A stretch of 64,000 nucleotides of DNA from Parageobacillus caldoxylosilyticus NBRC 107762 (GCF_000632715.1 NZ_BAWO01000031.1:16434-80433), one strand, 5' to 3'. Positions 48,918-59,775 are shown, counted from the stretch's first letter. Notes: generated by a model from the sequence alone, not told the origin. A program made the numbers and translations.

Positions 48918-49181
48918 TCACTTTTTGCTGCGTTCCACATACTCTTTGACCATTTCTACTGTTACATATTTTCGTGCCGGCACCACCCCTTGTTTTGCCA
49001 GTTCATTCATCTTTTTGGTTGCCGCGTTAATTTTTTCAACTGTAAACGGCTGCCCGTTTCGGCAAAGCATCACAGCTTCCTCAATATAGTGCTCGCGCTC
49101 TTGTTCGAGTTCAGCAAACTTCTTAAGGATGGCATGCTGCTTTTGCAAATGGGCGGTAATCGCTTGGTGCACTTCAGTCAT
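48918..49181 (-). CDS. ypbS: DUF2533 protein (YpbS)
   Basis: 87 residues, helical: EVHQAITAHLQKQHAILKKFAELEQEREHYIEEAVMLCRNGQPFTVEKINAATKKMNELAKQGVVPARKYVT. It matches B. subtilis YpbS, which lies next to dynA (ypbR). Its first codons overlap the end of the Cys-rich gene by eight bases, so translation is coupled. Function unknown. Confidence 0.87.
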   Translation of the reverse strand: MTEVHQAITAHLQKQHAILKKFAELEQEREHYIEEAVMLCRNGQPFTVEKINAATKKMNELAKQGVVPARKYVTVEMVKEYVERSKK

Positions 49182-49365
49182 GATGATCTTCCTTTCTCAT
49201 TCCTTTTTCCATTAACTTTCGCACATTGGGCTTTGGCGTCCAGCAGTTGAATTGGTAATACGGCTTTGTTTCATAGCCAAGCCTCCGGCAATACGTATAA
49301 AGTCCTTTTTCCGTCTTTTCCATTCCATAATGAATGCATGTGGCGCACGCATGAAACCGATTCAT
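49174..49365 (-). CDS. Cys-rich 63-residue protein
   Basis: MNRFHACATCIHYG, then YTYCRRLGYETKPYYQFNCWTPKP: a CxxC plus two further cysteines, likely one zinc site. ATG at 49365 follows AAGGGGAG. It starts 15 bases after the nucleotidyltransferase and overlaps ypbS. No family name recognised. Confidence 0.75.
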   Translation of the reverse strand: MNRFHACATCIHYGMEKTEKGLYTYCRRLGYETKPYYQFNCWTPKPNVRKLMEKGMRKEDHHD

Positions 49366-49379
49366 CCCATCTCCCCTTT

Positions 49380-50126
49380 TTATACGCCTAACAGCGTCCA
49401 TGCCAATTCATCAAGCATGCGGACATCGAGCGGCTCGCCTGCCGGCAGCGTTTCAATGACCGACGAATCAACGTCAAGGAGCGCTGCTACTGTTTCCGGC
49501 GCAAATTGGCGAACATCCGTCTGTTCTCCTTGTTTGGCCAGCTTCAGCCGCTCTACAAACTCGTGTAGCGACGCATCCCCATCCACCAATTCCGTAAACA
49601 GAAGCGGCGGCAGCGTGCCGCGGCACACGATCCAGCGGAACATAAGCGCGCCGCGCAGCGCTTGTACATACGTTTTTATATATGCTTTTGGCTCCATTTC
49701 TTTTTTTGTGAGAGTATGAATATTTTTTATTGCCATCGAATGGTAATGGTGGGCCAAAACTCGTAATGAGTAATGCTTATCAATCATTTCCTTCATTTTC
49801 GTGTAAAAGAAATCGTCTTTTGCGTAAACGATCGGCGTCGAGAACCCCTCATACAACGATGGGTTGGATTTGCGAAGCAGCTCCAGTGCTTTAAAAATAT
49901 CCCAGCTGTGCCACTCATACGGCGGGGCAGAATGACTCCATGACAAAGATGGTTTGACAACCGATACATAGGCGCGAACCGGTTTCATCGTGATCAGCCG
50001 GATGTCATAATCGCTCGCTGGCGTCTCCATTCCATAGGAACGACTCCCTGCCTCGCACGCGTACAATATGCGAACCGCTTGCTGTTTTTCAATCGCCATC
50101 AATCCGCGTTCGATGACCTTGTTCAT
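49380..50126 (-). CDS. DNA polymerase beta-superfamily nucleotidyltransferase (PF10127/RlaP-like)
   Basis: 248 residues. The nucleotidyltransferase core is ACEAGSRSYGMETPASDYDIRLI: the GSxxYG motif and SDYD with the metal-binding aspartates. The rest (EWHSWDIFKALELLRKSNPSLYEGFSTPI) is that of the PF10127 'predicted nucleotidyltransferase' family, which is found in phage and repair contexts. Its ATG overlaps the dynA stop as ATGA, so the two are translated together. What it modifies (RNA or protein) is unknown. Confidence 0.85.
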   Translation of the reverse strand: MNKVIERGLMAIEKQQAVRILYACEAGSRSYGMETPASDYDIRLITMKPVRAYVSVVKPSLSWSHSAPPYEWHSWDIFKALELLRKSNPSLYEGFSTPIVYAKDDFFYTKMKEMIDKHYSLRVLAHHYHSMAIKNIHTLTKKEMEPKAYIKTYVQALRGALMFRWIVCRGTLPPLLFTELVDGDASLHEFVERLKLAKQGEQTDVRQFAPETVAALLDVDSSVIETLPAGEPLDVRMLDELAWTLLGV

Positions 50127-53100
50127 CCCCGCTCCTCCAATATGCGAGCTAACTGCGCTGCACATTGGTGCAGCTGTTCGATATCGAGAGCATCCGTTAA
50201 CGCCGTGTATAGTCCCGCAAAATGGTCGTCGACTTGGTGGGTTAAAAGAGCAACTAGCTCCTCTATCACCGCTTTATATTGCCCTTCGTAAGCGGAAAGC
50301 AGCTGTTGCTTTTGGGCGGCAAGGTATTCATCGATTGGCTGCTGCAATTGCTTTTCGATTTCCTCTTTCATTAACCGCTTTTCGTCCCGCTCAAAAAACG
50401 ATTTCGCGTTTTTATACATCGATAATGCTTTTGCAAATCTTGACCGGTCTATGTGTTCTAACCCGTTGTCAAATTCCGGTGTGACAAAGGAAACAGCCTC
50501 TAAATCGGACAGCGGCATCCCTGGATGAATCTGTTCCAGCTTTTTGCATGCATCAGTAAATTGATCTTGAAGCCGCTCTTTCAAAAACTTCTCCACTCGT
50601 AAACTCGTCGCCCGCATTTCTTGTGCTAAATCAAAGCCCACCGAATGCAGCAACTCTTCGAGACACATGTTTAAAGCGCGGCGGATATCGCGTCCGTCAT
50701 CCCTTAAAGAAGCCGGATTGAACGCTTCTTTAAACCAGTCGTTCAGCCGCAGCAATACGCGCTGTTTGACGTAATACACAAGTTCATCTGTTTCTTGGAT
50801 AAGCGCCTGCCAATCGTGCTCGGCCGTTATCTTGCCGAGAATATCATGCATTTTTGCTTGTTCCTCTAGCAGCGCCTGCCGTTTGGCCGCTTTTTCCTCC
50901 CCGCTTTTTTGCGCGGCATGGATGTATTCCACTATCGTTTGATGCGCCCGTTCGATTTCCGCATAAGCGCCTTGAATCGCCACTTCCATTAACTCCTCGA
51001 TGATAAAGCGCATAAAATCTTTCTCAAACGCGCCAATGCCCGATTCGGTTAAAAAGCCGTATTGCCCCTTTACTCCGCCCATTTTCTCCTCCAAGGCGAA
51101 ACGGCTTGACAGCGCGTAAAGGCGCGGAAAACGGATGCCAAAGCGGGCAAGCTGGTCTTTCATATACGCCAAGACAGCGTCCAATTCCTCTTTAGAGCGC
51201 GCTAAGTCCGCGGCATTGACGACAAAAAACATTTTATCAAGCGCAAAGGTGTCTTTGACGCGGCCGAGCTGGATTAAAAATTCGCGGTCTGCCTTGGAAA
51301 ACGCATGGTTGTAATACGTAACAAACAAAACCGCATCGGCGTTTTTAATATAATCAAACGCCACCCCCGTATGGCGCGCGTTAATCGAATCAGCCCCCGG
51401 CGTATCGACCAAGGTGATTCCTTGGCGGGTAAGAGCGCAGTCGTAGTACAGTTCCACCCATTCAATAAAACAGGCGGTCGCTTCATCGGCCACATATTGA
51501 TAAAACTCATCAAGCCCGATGCGGAACGTATGACCGAGCTGCTCTTTCATGCGTTCATAGCCGGAAAGAACCGCGCGGAGAAAAGCATAGTGCGGCTTTT
51601 GGTGCGGCTCCACTTTTTCTAAGTTTGATATTTTCTGGCACATCGCCCATGCTTCTTCCCACGTTTCTGCCTCCTGCTGAAAATGGCGGAGCGACGCCTG
51701 AATGTCAGAAAACAGCTGTTTGCTGCTTTTTACTTGCACTAGGGCCGTTCCGTGCGGGTTTACTTCGGTTGGCGGCGCAATTTTATTAATCGTTGCCGTC
51801 GTCGGATTTGGAGATGACGGCAGCAGCCGTTCGCCCATCAGCGCGTTGGCAAACGATGACTTGCCGGCGCTGAACGCGCCAAAAAGCGCGACGGTAAAGG
51901 CACGGTGCTGCAATCGATTTGCTTTCTCGATTAGGGGGGAGACAAACCGATTCATGATGCCGATTGTTTCGATTGTTTTTGCCGCTGCTTTCAGATGCTG
52001 TACCGCTTGCTGCACTTTTTTGCGCGATGATCCGCTTGGCCGATCGAGCGCTTGCTCTGAAACGGATGGCGGCTGTTTTTCTTCCGTCTGTTTGGAAGCC
52101 AGTGCCGCCGCTTTATGCTGCTGTTTTCTTATCACAGGAGATTCGGTCAGCTCGGCAAGCCGCTTTTCATCGATGTCTTCTTCACTGCACTCCGATTCAA
52201 GCAAGTTCATTAGCTCCTGCCGCCGCTGTTTCCGCTCCACGCTGCGGCAAGACAGCTCGCAAAGGAGTTCATACTTTTCTGCTTCTACGGCCAGCTGTTC
52301 TTTTAACTGACGGCGTTTTTCTTCTGCTTGTTCCTTCCATTTTTCCAGCAGCGCGGCAAACAGCTGCATCGCTGCGTTACGATACCGCTTTTTCATTTCA
52401 TAGGCGACATCGTTCGTATAATTTAACACTGCCTCTCCGGTCACCCCGGCTCCTTTTTTGACCAGGTTTGCCAGCATTTCCGCTTCCCATGTCACCGTCC
52501 ATTGCTGGCAATCACGAAGCAGTTCGTGGTCATCGATGGCATGTTCTTTGCTGAAGCGGGTAAACAGCTGGCGCACATGCCATTCGATTTGCGCCATCGC
52601 TTTTTCTTTTACATTTTCATAAAAGGCCTGCAATCGCTTTTCGCGCTCCTGTTCCGTTTTCGACTTGGCAAAGAAAAAGCCGATTTTAAAATCCGGCTGC
52701 ATCGATTGCAAATATGCTTTTGCCAGCTCCCTTGTTTCAAACGGCATGATATAAGCATGTTCCAATATTCCGTCCAGCTCGCGGCGAAAGTCCTCTTCTA
52801 GCTGATGCAGGGCTGTGTCAAGCTCTTCCAGCTCCGCTTGCAGGCGCGCCAGGCTTTCCCGCGCCGCTTCTTCTTCCACTCCCGTGCCTCCTAACTCCGA
52901 AAGCCGCATCTGCAGCGCCTGTTCGTGTTCTTCGTCCTGCTCCTTAAGCCAACGAACATGCTCGTCGACAAGCCGCTTTAGCGCCGTTTCCACTCCATAC
53001 AGAAGCCGGCCGTCTTTGTCGCGAAACAGCGCATGCATGCAGTGTGCCAGCTCGTTCCATTCATTATATGGATGGTCTGGCTCCTTTAACGATATAAAAA

Positions 53101-53809
53101 ACACGCGCTCCGCTTTCACTCCCCAGTCGCGAAACGCTTCTTCCACCGACTGGCGAAATGTGTGAAACGGCAATTCCTGCTCGCGGTGTTTATCAATTTG
53201 ATTGACAATCAAGTACAATGTCTTTCCATGGTTCGTTAAGTCTTTCGTAAACTGAAAATTCAACTCTGACTTCACATGGTTATAATCCATCATATAAAAC
53301 ACAACATCGGCTAAATGCAGCGCCGATTCGGTGGCAAGCCGGTGGGCATCGTCGGTCGAATCGATTCCCGGGGTATCCATCATGACAATGCCGCCAGGAA
53401 TGCGCGGAGTCTGCCGGCTTACTTCAATTAATTCAATCGCATCCCCGTCTTTGCATTGGTCGCGAATCAGCTCTTCATTGTACGGCGGGTCGTATTCGAC
53501 CGGCGGTTCGTGTCTATAAAAAACACGCACATATTCTTTTCCCGATTTCACTTTAACTAAGTTGGCGCTGGTGGGAATCGGGCTTGATGGCAATAACGGC
53601 TCGCCAAGCAACGCGTTAATCAAGCTCGATTTGCCGGCGGAAAAATGGCCGCAAAACGCGATCACCAATTCCCGTTTTGCCGTTTTTTCCAACAGCTGCC
53701 GCACTTTTTTCGCGTTCGTTTCATCGCCGTGGGCGATGAATATGTCGTGTATATGGATCATTTTTTGCAACCATGGCGTTAGCGACGTTTGCTCTGCCAG
53801 TGGACTCAT
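50123..53809 (-). CDS. dynA: Two-headed bacterial dynamin DynA
   Basis: A 1228-residue fusion of two dynamin GTPases. The first has G1 GHFSAGKSS (residues 54-62), G3 DTPGID and G4 NQID. The second has GAFSAGKSS near residue 643, DTPGAD and NAAD. Each GTPase is followed by long helical, coiled-coil-like bundles. Both G1 loops are intact. The length and tandem build match B. subtilis DynA (YpbR, 1193 residues), which tethers and fuses membranes and supports membrane repair. ATG at 53809 follows GAGGGG. Neighbours ypbQ and ypbS match the synteny. Confidence 0.93.
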   Translation of the reverse strand: MSPLAEQTSLTPWLQKMIHIHDIFIAHGDETNAKKVRQLLEKTAKRELVIAFCGHFSAGKSSLINALLGEPLLPSSPIPTSANLVKVKSGKEYVRVFYRHEPPVEYDPPYNEELIRDQCKDGDAIELIEVSRQTPRIPGGIVMMDTPGIDSTDDAHRLATESALHLADVVFYMMDYNHVKSELNFQFTKDLTNHGKTLYLIVNQIDKHREQELPFHTFRQSVEEAFRDWGVKAERVFFISLKEPDHPYNEWNELAHCMHALFRDKDGRLLYGVETALKRLVDEHVRWLKEQDEEHEQALQMRLSELGGTGVEEEAARESLARLQAELEELDTALHQLEEDFRRELDGILEHAYIMPFETRELAKAYLQSMQPDFKIGFFFAKSKTEQEREKRLQAFYENVKEKAMAQIEWHVRQLFTRFSKEHAIDDHELLRDCQQWTVTWEAEMLANLVKKGAGVTGEAVLNYTNDVAYEMKKRYRNAAMQLFAALLEKWKEQAEEKRRQLKEQLAVEAEKYELLCELSCRSVERKQRRQELMNLLESECSEEDIDEKRLAELTESPVIRKQQHKAAALASKQTEEKQPPSVSEQALDRPSGSSRKKVQQAVQHLKAAAKTIETIGIMNRFVSPLIEKANRLQHRAFTVALFGAFSAGKSSFANALMGERLLPSSPNPTTATINKIAPPTEVNPHGTALVQVKSSKQLFSDIQASLRHFQQEAETWEEAWAMCQKISNLEKVEPHQKPHYAFLRAVLSGYERMKEQLGHTFRIGLDEFYQYVADEATACFIEWVELYYDCALTRQGITLVDTPGADSINARHTGVAFDYIKNADAVLFVTYYNHAFSKADREFLIQLGRVKDTFALDKMFFVVNAADLARSKEELDAVLAYMKDQLARFGIRFPRLYALSSRFALEEKMGGVKGQYGFLTESGIGAFEKDFMRFIIEELMEVAIQGAYAEIERAHQTIVEYIHAAQKSGEEKAAKRQALLEEQAKMHDILGKITAEHDWQALIQETDELVYYVKQRVLLRLNDWFKEAFNPASLRDDGRDIRRALNMCLEELLHSVGFDLAQEMRATSLRVEKFLKERLQDQFTDACKKLEQIHPGMPLSDLEAVSFVTPEFDNGLEHIDRSRFAKALSMYKNAKSFFERDEKRLMKEEIEKQLQQPIDEYLAAQKQQLLSAYEGQYKAVIEELVALLTHQVDDHFAGLYTALTDALDIEQLHQCAAQLARILEERG

Positions 53810-53899
53810 GCACAATACCCCTCACGCGTTAATATCGTATATATTCATTTTACTGTATTTACACACTTTTCCCAACAAAAAAATAAAAAGTCCCGCCTT

Positions 53900-54475
53900 T
53901 TACTTAACGGGACGAAACGGGAAAAAGCGAGGGCGTACCGCGAACTGCTCGCCATAATTCGTTAGCGACCTTAGCGCCTCTTCTTCGGCGTCAATGCGAA
54001 TCAACAGCATAATCGCGTTGGCAATCGAAAAAACAAGCGCCGTCCAATACGCCTGAAACATCAGGGGAATGAGCCATATTTCCAGCGCGACAATGAAATA
54101 ATTGGGATGGCGGATCCAGCGATACGGCCCCTTGACAACAACCGGCGCATTGGGCAGCACTAAAATTTTCGTATTCCAAAAGCGGCCGAGCGACAATATC
54201 GTCCATATCCGCAATCCTTGCACGATGAGAAACAAACTAAAAAGAAACGGCCACCATGGAGAAGGCTCTGCTCCCTTCCATAATGACTCGACCGTAAATG
54301 AAAGCAAAAACAGGACATGCATCGCCACGATCCACGGATAATGGCGCGCGCCAAATTCTTTCGCGCCCATCGCTTTGACGATCCGCTCATTTCGTTTCGC
54401 GATGATGAGTTCCATGAGGCGCATGCCGACAATCCACAGCAAAAAGAGGTAAAACACGATTGTTGTCACTCCCAT
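53900..54475 (-). CDS. bpsB: Isoprenylcysteine carboxyl methyltransferase-family protein (YpbQ/BpsB)
   Basis: A 191-residue membrane methyltransferase with about four helices. GPYRWIRHPNYFIVALE, the SAM-binding RHPxY motif, and EEEALRSLTNYGEQF at the C-terminus are the ICMT/PEMT signature. It overlaps the end of the type III PKS gene by ten bases, as in the B. subtilis bpsA-bpsB operon, where BpsB methylates alkylpyrones to methyl ethers. Substrate is therefore inferred from its partner. Confidence 0.88.
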   Translation of the reverse strand: MGVTTIVFYLFLLWIVGMRLMELIIAKRNERIVKAMGAKEFGARHYPWIVAMHVLFLLSFTVESLWKGAEPSPWWPFLFSLFLIVQGLRIWTILSLGRFWNTKILVLPNAPVVVKGPYRWIRHPNYFIVALEIWLIPLMFQAYWTALVFSIANAIMLLIRIDAEEEALRSLTNYGEQFAVRPRFFPFRPVK

Positions 54476-55539
54476 CTGAGCAAAATCATTTCCGCGCTAA
54501 ATCCCGGGCCGAGCGCCACCATCAGCCCGTAATCTCCCGCCGGGATCGGCTGTTTCATAAAGCGCTCGAGCACGACGCAGACGGTGGCCGAAGACATGTT
54601 GCCAAACTCTTTCATCACTTGGAAGGATATGTTGGTTTTTTCTTTATCGATGCCAAACGCCTCTTCATACGCCGCAATGACTTTTTTGCCGCCCGGATGA
54701 GCAATAAAATGGTTTATGTCACCAAAGGCTAGCCCGTGTTGTTGCAAAAACGACTGCGCTTGCGGCCGCAGCCACGTGCGGATGAACGAAGGAATATCTT
54801 TTGAAAAAACAACGAACAGGCCGTCATCGCGGATATCCCAGCCCATCACATCTTCCGAATCAGGCATCAGTACGGATTGCGCAGCAATAATATGCGGTCG
54901 TCCTGCCTCAACGGCCGCCTCGTCGCCGGCAACGCATACGCACGCCACTCCATCGGCAAACAGCGAGGTGCCGATGAAATTGCTTTTCGAATGATCGTCC
55001 GGCTGAAACGTTAGACTGCAAAACTCGGCCGCAATGACCAGCACTTTCGCTTTTGGAAACGCCAGGCAATATTCATAGGCGCGCGCAATTCCTGCCGCTC
55101 CCCCCGCACATCCTAACCCCCAAATTGGAATTCGCTTCGTATGCGGCGAAAAAGGCAAAATATTCATGATGCGAGCTTCGATGCTTGGGGTAGCGAGCCC
55201 CGTCGTCGAAATATAAAAAATCGCCTCGATTTCATCGTATGTAATCGGCTTGGCTAAAAACGCCGGATTGTTTAGGCATGCTTGAATCGCTTCACATCCG
55301 TAACGAAGCGCGCTTTCAATATATAAATCATTTTTCTCGGCAAACCGATGGCGTTTTCCGTACCATGCAAGCGGTTTTACAAACGATCTTGATTCAATTT
55401 CTCCGTTTTCGAACACATGAAGAAGACGGTCGATATGAGGAAAACTGGAGGCAAACAGTTGTTTGACATATTGCTTCGTTTCTGCTTGGCTTACTTTATA
55501 TGGCAATATCGCTGTCCCAACCGAAAGGATCACCGGCAT
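54466..55539 (-). CDS. bpsA: Type III polyketide synthase (alkylpyrone synthase, chalcone-synthase-like)
   Basis: 357 residues that extend fatty acyl-CoA starters with malonyl-CoA to alkylpyrones/alkylresorcinols. The catalytic triad is visible: Cys in WGLGCAGGAAG, His in HFIAHPGGKK and Asn in EFGNMSSATV. The length and motifs match B. subtilis BpsA. It is the first gene of the seven-gene series down to 48068. The products may modify membranes or serve spores, but that is inference. Confidence 0.92.
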   Translation of the reverse strand: MPVILSVGTAILPYKVSQAETKQYVKQLFASSFPHIDRLLHVFENGEIESRSFVKPLAWYGKRHRFAEKNDLYIESALRYGCEAIQACLNNPAFLAKPITYDEIEAIFYISTTGLATPSIEARIMNILPFSPHTKRIPIWGLGCAGGAAGIARAYEYCLAFPKAKVLVIAAEFCSLTFQPDDHSKSNFIGTSLFADGVACVCVAGDEAAVEAGRPHIIAAQSVLMPDSEDVMGWDIRDDGLFVVFSKDIPSFIRTWLRPQAQSFLQQHGLAFGDINHFIAHPGGKKVIAAYEEAFGIDKEKTNISFQVMKEFGNMSSATVCVVLERFMKQPIPAGDYGLMVALGPGFSAEMILLRWE

Positions 55540-55736
55540 AGCAACACCTCTGTTTTTTCCATTTCCTTTACCGTTATGTTGTTACTAATACCGGCATTGT
55601 ATGCATCAATAAAAAAAGAGCTGGCATATTACAGCAACGGGTTTACTTCAGGGAGGGAAAAATATTAAAAAATACACCAACTAACAAGGTAATTAGCCAT
55701 ACATTTAACACAAAAATACACATATAAATCGCAAAG

Positions 55737-55769
55737 AAAAACGCTCGGATTTTCATTCCGAGCGTTTTT
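55737..55769. terminator. Strong bidirectional hairpin
   Basis: AAAAACGCTCGGA (55737-55749) pairs with TCCGAGCGTTTTT (55757-55769), flanked by A and T runs. No gene is directly adjacent, so it may mark a lost gene or end a long transcript. Confidence 0.8.
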
Positions 55770-55963
55770 CTTTTTTGAACTAACGCATCTGTTCAATAAC
55801 AATGTTTTTTTATAAATTACCCTCAAATGAAGGAATCCTTATGTTACACTATAATTGAAGCTTTTAGTTTTAAATTACATTAAATTCATTTACGACCTCT
55901 ACCAGGGATAAAGGGAGAATCCGGTCATTTTGGGGTTATTTGCCCAAAAAATGAAAAAAACTT

Positions 55964-55986
55964 GAGAACCACATGGGGACTCAAGT
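55964..55986 (-). terminator. Terminator of the glycosidase-like gene
   Basis: Minus strand: ACTTGAG and CTCAAGT stem (55970-55976, 55980-55986), then seven T. Confidence 0.6.
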
Positions 55987-56046
55987 CATTTCGTATTTAA
56001 GGAATCACCGTATCAAAAAAAATTTTTCTTGACTTTGTGAACACTT

Positions 56047-57027
56047 TCAAATTCCTAACTCCTGTATCAAACGCTGAAATGTATAAAACGCCGGTTTCGG
56101 AGTATAATTATCCCGCATGATGCCAAATTGATGAAAGAGATCATCTTTGGAACTGTCTGCATCCCTGAGACCGAAAAGCTCATAATGTGTGATATTGAGT
56201 TCTTGACGTAGTTTATAAACTGTCCGTATGATCGTCTCTAGTACTTCAGATTGATGTTCGTAAGATCTGTCTTTGCCTGTAAAAGGGTTTTTGCCAGTAG
56301 GCCATCCGTTTTCTGTAATGCGTATGGGGATGGAATCGGGTATGCCGGCTGTCTTGAGATTCACTTCGCGAAAACGCCGCAACAGGTTCTCGACGGAAGC
56401 CGGAATTTTTTCCAAAGAGAGCGGCGGTTCAAATACATCTACATAAAAATTATGTGCGACATAATCCAATGAATCCACGAATACCTCTCCGCCAAGTTCG
56501 GCAAGGTTTTCCCAAAAATGTGGGACCACCTTCGGACCGATATCCGGTACAGATCCAAATCCGATATCCACTTGAACATTCGCTGCTTGCGTTTCCTCTT
56601 TTGCTGCAATAACACCCTGCACCAACAATGGCAAGATGTTAGGGTTCGATCCGTCCATAAAGGTCAAGTTGGGTTCATTCGTAATTTGCAGTGAATCAAT
56701 GTAGGAACCATACTGTCTAATTATTTTCCTAATAAGCCCGAGCCAGTGGTCCATCTCTATGTTCGGAGCCAAAGAACCTACTACCAAGTCTCCCATTAAT
56801 CCCAAACGCACATATTTCTCCACGATCGATAAGAGTTTCTCCTCCGAATCAGCAGGTCCCGTATAAACGAGATAAATTCTGGATAACAGCGATTTAGATT
56901 CTCCTCGAAGGTGTTTTAATGCCAGTTGAATTTGCTCATAGTCGTCCCGAGGTCCGACAGCTAAACCGGCGGGTGTACCGGCCACACCAAGCGGATATAT
57001 CCCAAACTTCAACCCGGATGAATACAT
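56047..57027 (-). CDS. Clan GH-A glycoside hydrolase-like protein, cytoplasmic
   Basis: 326 residues of a (beta/alpha)8 barrel. The acid/base glutamate lies in SLQITNEPNLTF (NEP, strand 4). The nucleophile glutamate lies in IRITENGWPTGKNP (ENGWP, strand 7), the arrangement of clan GH-A (families such as 5, 17 and 39). There is no signal peptide, so the substrate is probably an imported oligosaccharide or glycoside. ATG at 57027 follows AAAGGAGTG; the frame runs 18 codons further without a site. The gene is alone, flanked by very AT-rich sequence, and may be acquired. Family assignment cannot be finished by eye. Confidence 0.7.
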   Translation of the reverse strand: MYSSGLKFGIYPLGVAGTPAGLAVGPRDDYEQIQLALKHLRGESKSLLSRIYLVYTGPADSEEKLLSIVEKYVRLGLMGDLVVGSLAPNIEMDHWLGLIRKIIRQYGSYIDSLQITNEPNLTFMDGSNPNILPLLVQGVIAAKEETQAANVQVDIGFGSVPDIGPKVVPHFWENLAELGGEVFVDSLDYVAHNFYVDVFEPPLSLEKIPASVENLLRRFREVNLKTAGIPDSIPIRITENGWPTGKNPFTGKDRSYEHQSEVLETIIRTVYKLRQELNITHYELFGLRDADSSKDDLFHQFGIMRDNYTPKPAFYTFQRLIQELGI

Positions 57028-57568
57028 AAAAAACACTCCTTTTTCTTTATACTGTGTTGTGATAAATCGATTAATAAACATATATTAATTATAAATACAT
57101 AAATAATAAATATATATTTACTATTTTTATTAGATATTAACCAAAAAAGTAAATATAAATTTACGTTATAACCAACCTAATAATAAATTATTATTTACTT
57201 TATTGTCAATAGGATTTTGAAATACAGAAAAAGGATGTTTAGCACCGCCTCCAAAAATCGAATATGATTCAACTTCTTTCTTTGCTTCAAAACAAGATTT
57301 TTAAGCCGATCCTAAAAAATGCAGCGAATCTGAAAGAACAGTCCGTTTAGCACATCCATTTTTTCAGTGACCATCATGATTGCCATTTTGCTAATTCATA
57401 TGTGAATTTAGTTGCGATTTTATACGCCAAAACAATAAAAATGTTGATATATCAACAAAAATTAAAAGACCAATTCTAATGCGAATTGGTCTTTTAATAG
57501 AAATAGATATGTTATTTTCTCTCCCGCAAGTGAATCCGTTAATATTAAAAGCCAGCCCTTTTCATCAA
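57028..57568. other. AT-rich intergenic region with direct repeats
   Basis: 541 bases, no intact gene. Low-GC block around 57082-57200. GTTTAGCAC occurs at about 57239 and again at about 57348, on either side of a stretch that may be a decayed transposase. GTTGATATATCAAC (57443-57456) is a perfect palindrome. A terminator (57462-57497) ends the xpt-pbuX transcript. Confidence 0.45.
57462..57497. terminator. Terminator of pbuX
   Basis: TTAAAAGACCAATTC pairs with GAATTGGTCTTTTAA around a six-base loop. Confidence 0.9.
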
Positions 57569-59472
<1,904 letters not shown>

Positions 59473-59490
59473 TTAAATAAAAAAGCTTAA

Positions 59491-59535
59491 AAAACACTGT
59501 CCTCACTCATTTCATGAGTCAGGCAATGTCTTTTA
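59491..59535 (-). terminator. Riboswitch-controlled attenuator of xpt-pbuX
   Basis: In minus-strand RNA, ACATTGCCTGACTCAT pairs with ATGAGTGAGGACAGTGT, ending in six T (59495-59490). It forms when the aptamer binds guanine. Confidence 0.9.
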
Positions 59536-59597
59536 AGCCAAAACAAACGAGACAAATGCCTATTCGGCATTTGCCGCTGATTCCGTTCTGACATTGC

Positions 59598-59667
59598 CAC
59601 CCATAGTCGGCCGATTTACGGTCGGCCGGTAGAGACTTGCAGGCCATATTCCTGCAATTATATGAGT
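59598..59667 (-). promoter_or_regulatory. Purine riboswitch aptamer, guanine class
   Basis: Conserved core on the minus strand: CACTCATATAAT at the P1 start, then ATATGG, TCTACC and ACCGTAAAT. It closes with GACTATGGGTG. The base before TAT is C, the guanine specifier (the adenine class has T there). It is almost identical in layout to the B. subtilis xpt aptamer and lies about 140 bases before xpt. Confidence 0.96.
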
Positions 59668-59692
59668 GAGTCAGCATAATGAAGTTATTTGC

Positions 59693-59698
59693 AGTATA
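59693..59698 (-). promoter_or_regulatory. -10 box of xpt-pbuX
   Basis: TATACT on the minus strand, about 25 bases before the aptamer. The -35 is weak. Confidence 0.55.
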
Positions 59699-59741
59699 CC
59701 ATGGTTTTTGACGTTTGGAAAGCATTTTTTCGATATTTACA

Positions 59742-59775
59742 CGAACATTTTTTATTAATAAAAGATTATTGTTCG
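59742..59775. promoter_or_regulatory. PurR operator of xpt-pbuX (two inverted PurBoxes)
   Basis: ACACGAACATTT (CGAAC at 59742-59746) faces ATACGAACAATAATC on the minus strand (GTTCG at 59771-59775), 24 bp apart, upstream of the xpt promoter. These fit the Bacillus PurBox consensus around CGAAC. Confidence 0.8.

Larger units (their letters stand above)
55540..56046. other. Intergenic region
   Basis: 507 bases without a gene. It holds a strong hairpin (55737-55769), a possible plus-strand -10 (TATAAT near 55850) with no good -35, and the terminator of the glycosidase gene (55964-55986). Confidence 0.5.

Noticed and set aside
51702..52461. Long open frames on the plus strand opposite dynA
   Set aside because: They are antisense shadows of the highly constrained dynA frame, with Ser/Ala/Arg-biased composition and no ribosome site.
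4384..57456. Shared word AAAATGTTGATATATCA near 4385 and near 57440 (the latter includes the palindrome GTTGATATATCAAC)
   Set aside because: The copies lie in unrelated settings and the word is AT-rich; two occurrences in 64 kb are too few to claim a regulon.
59519..59725. 68-codon minus-strand frame in the xpt leader
   Set aside because: It lies on the guanine riboswitch and its terminator, which explain the conservation fully.
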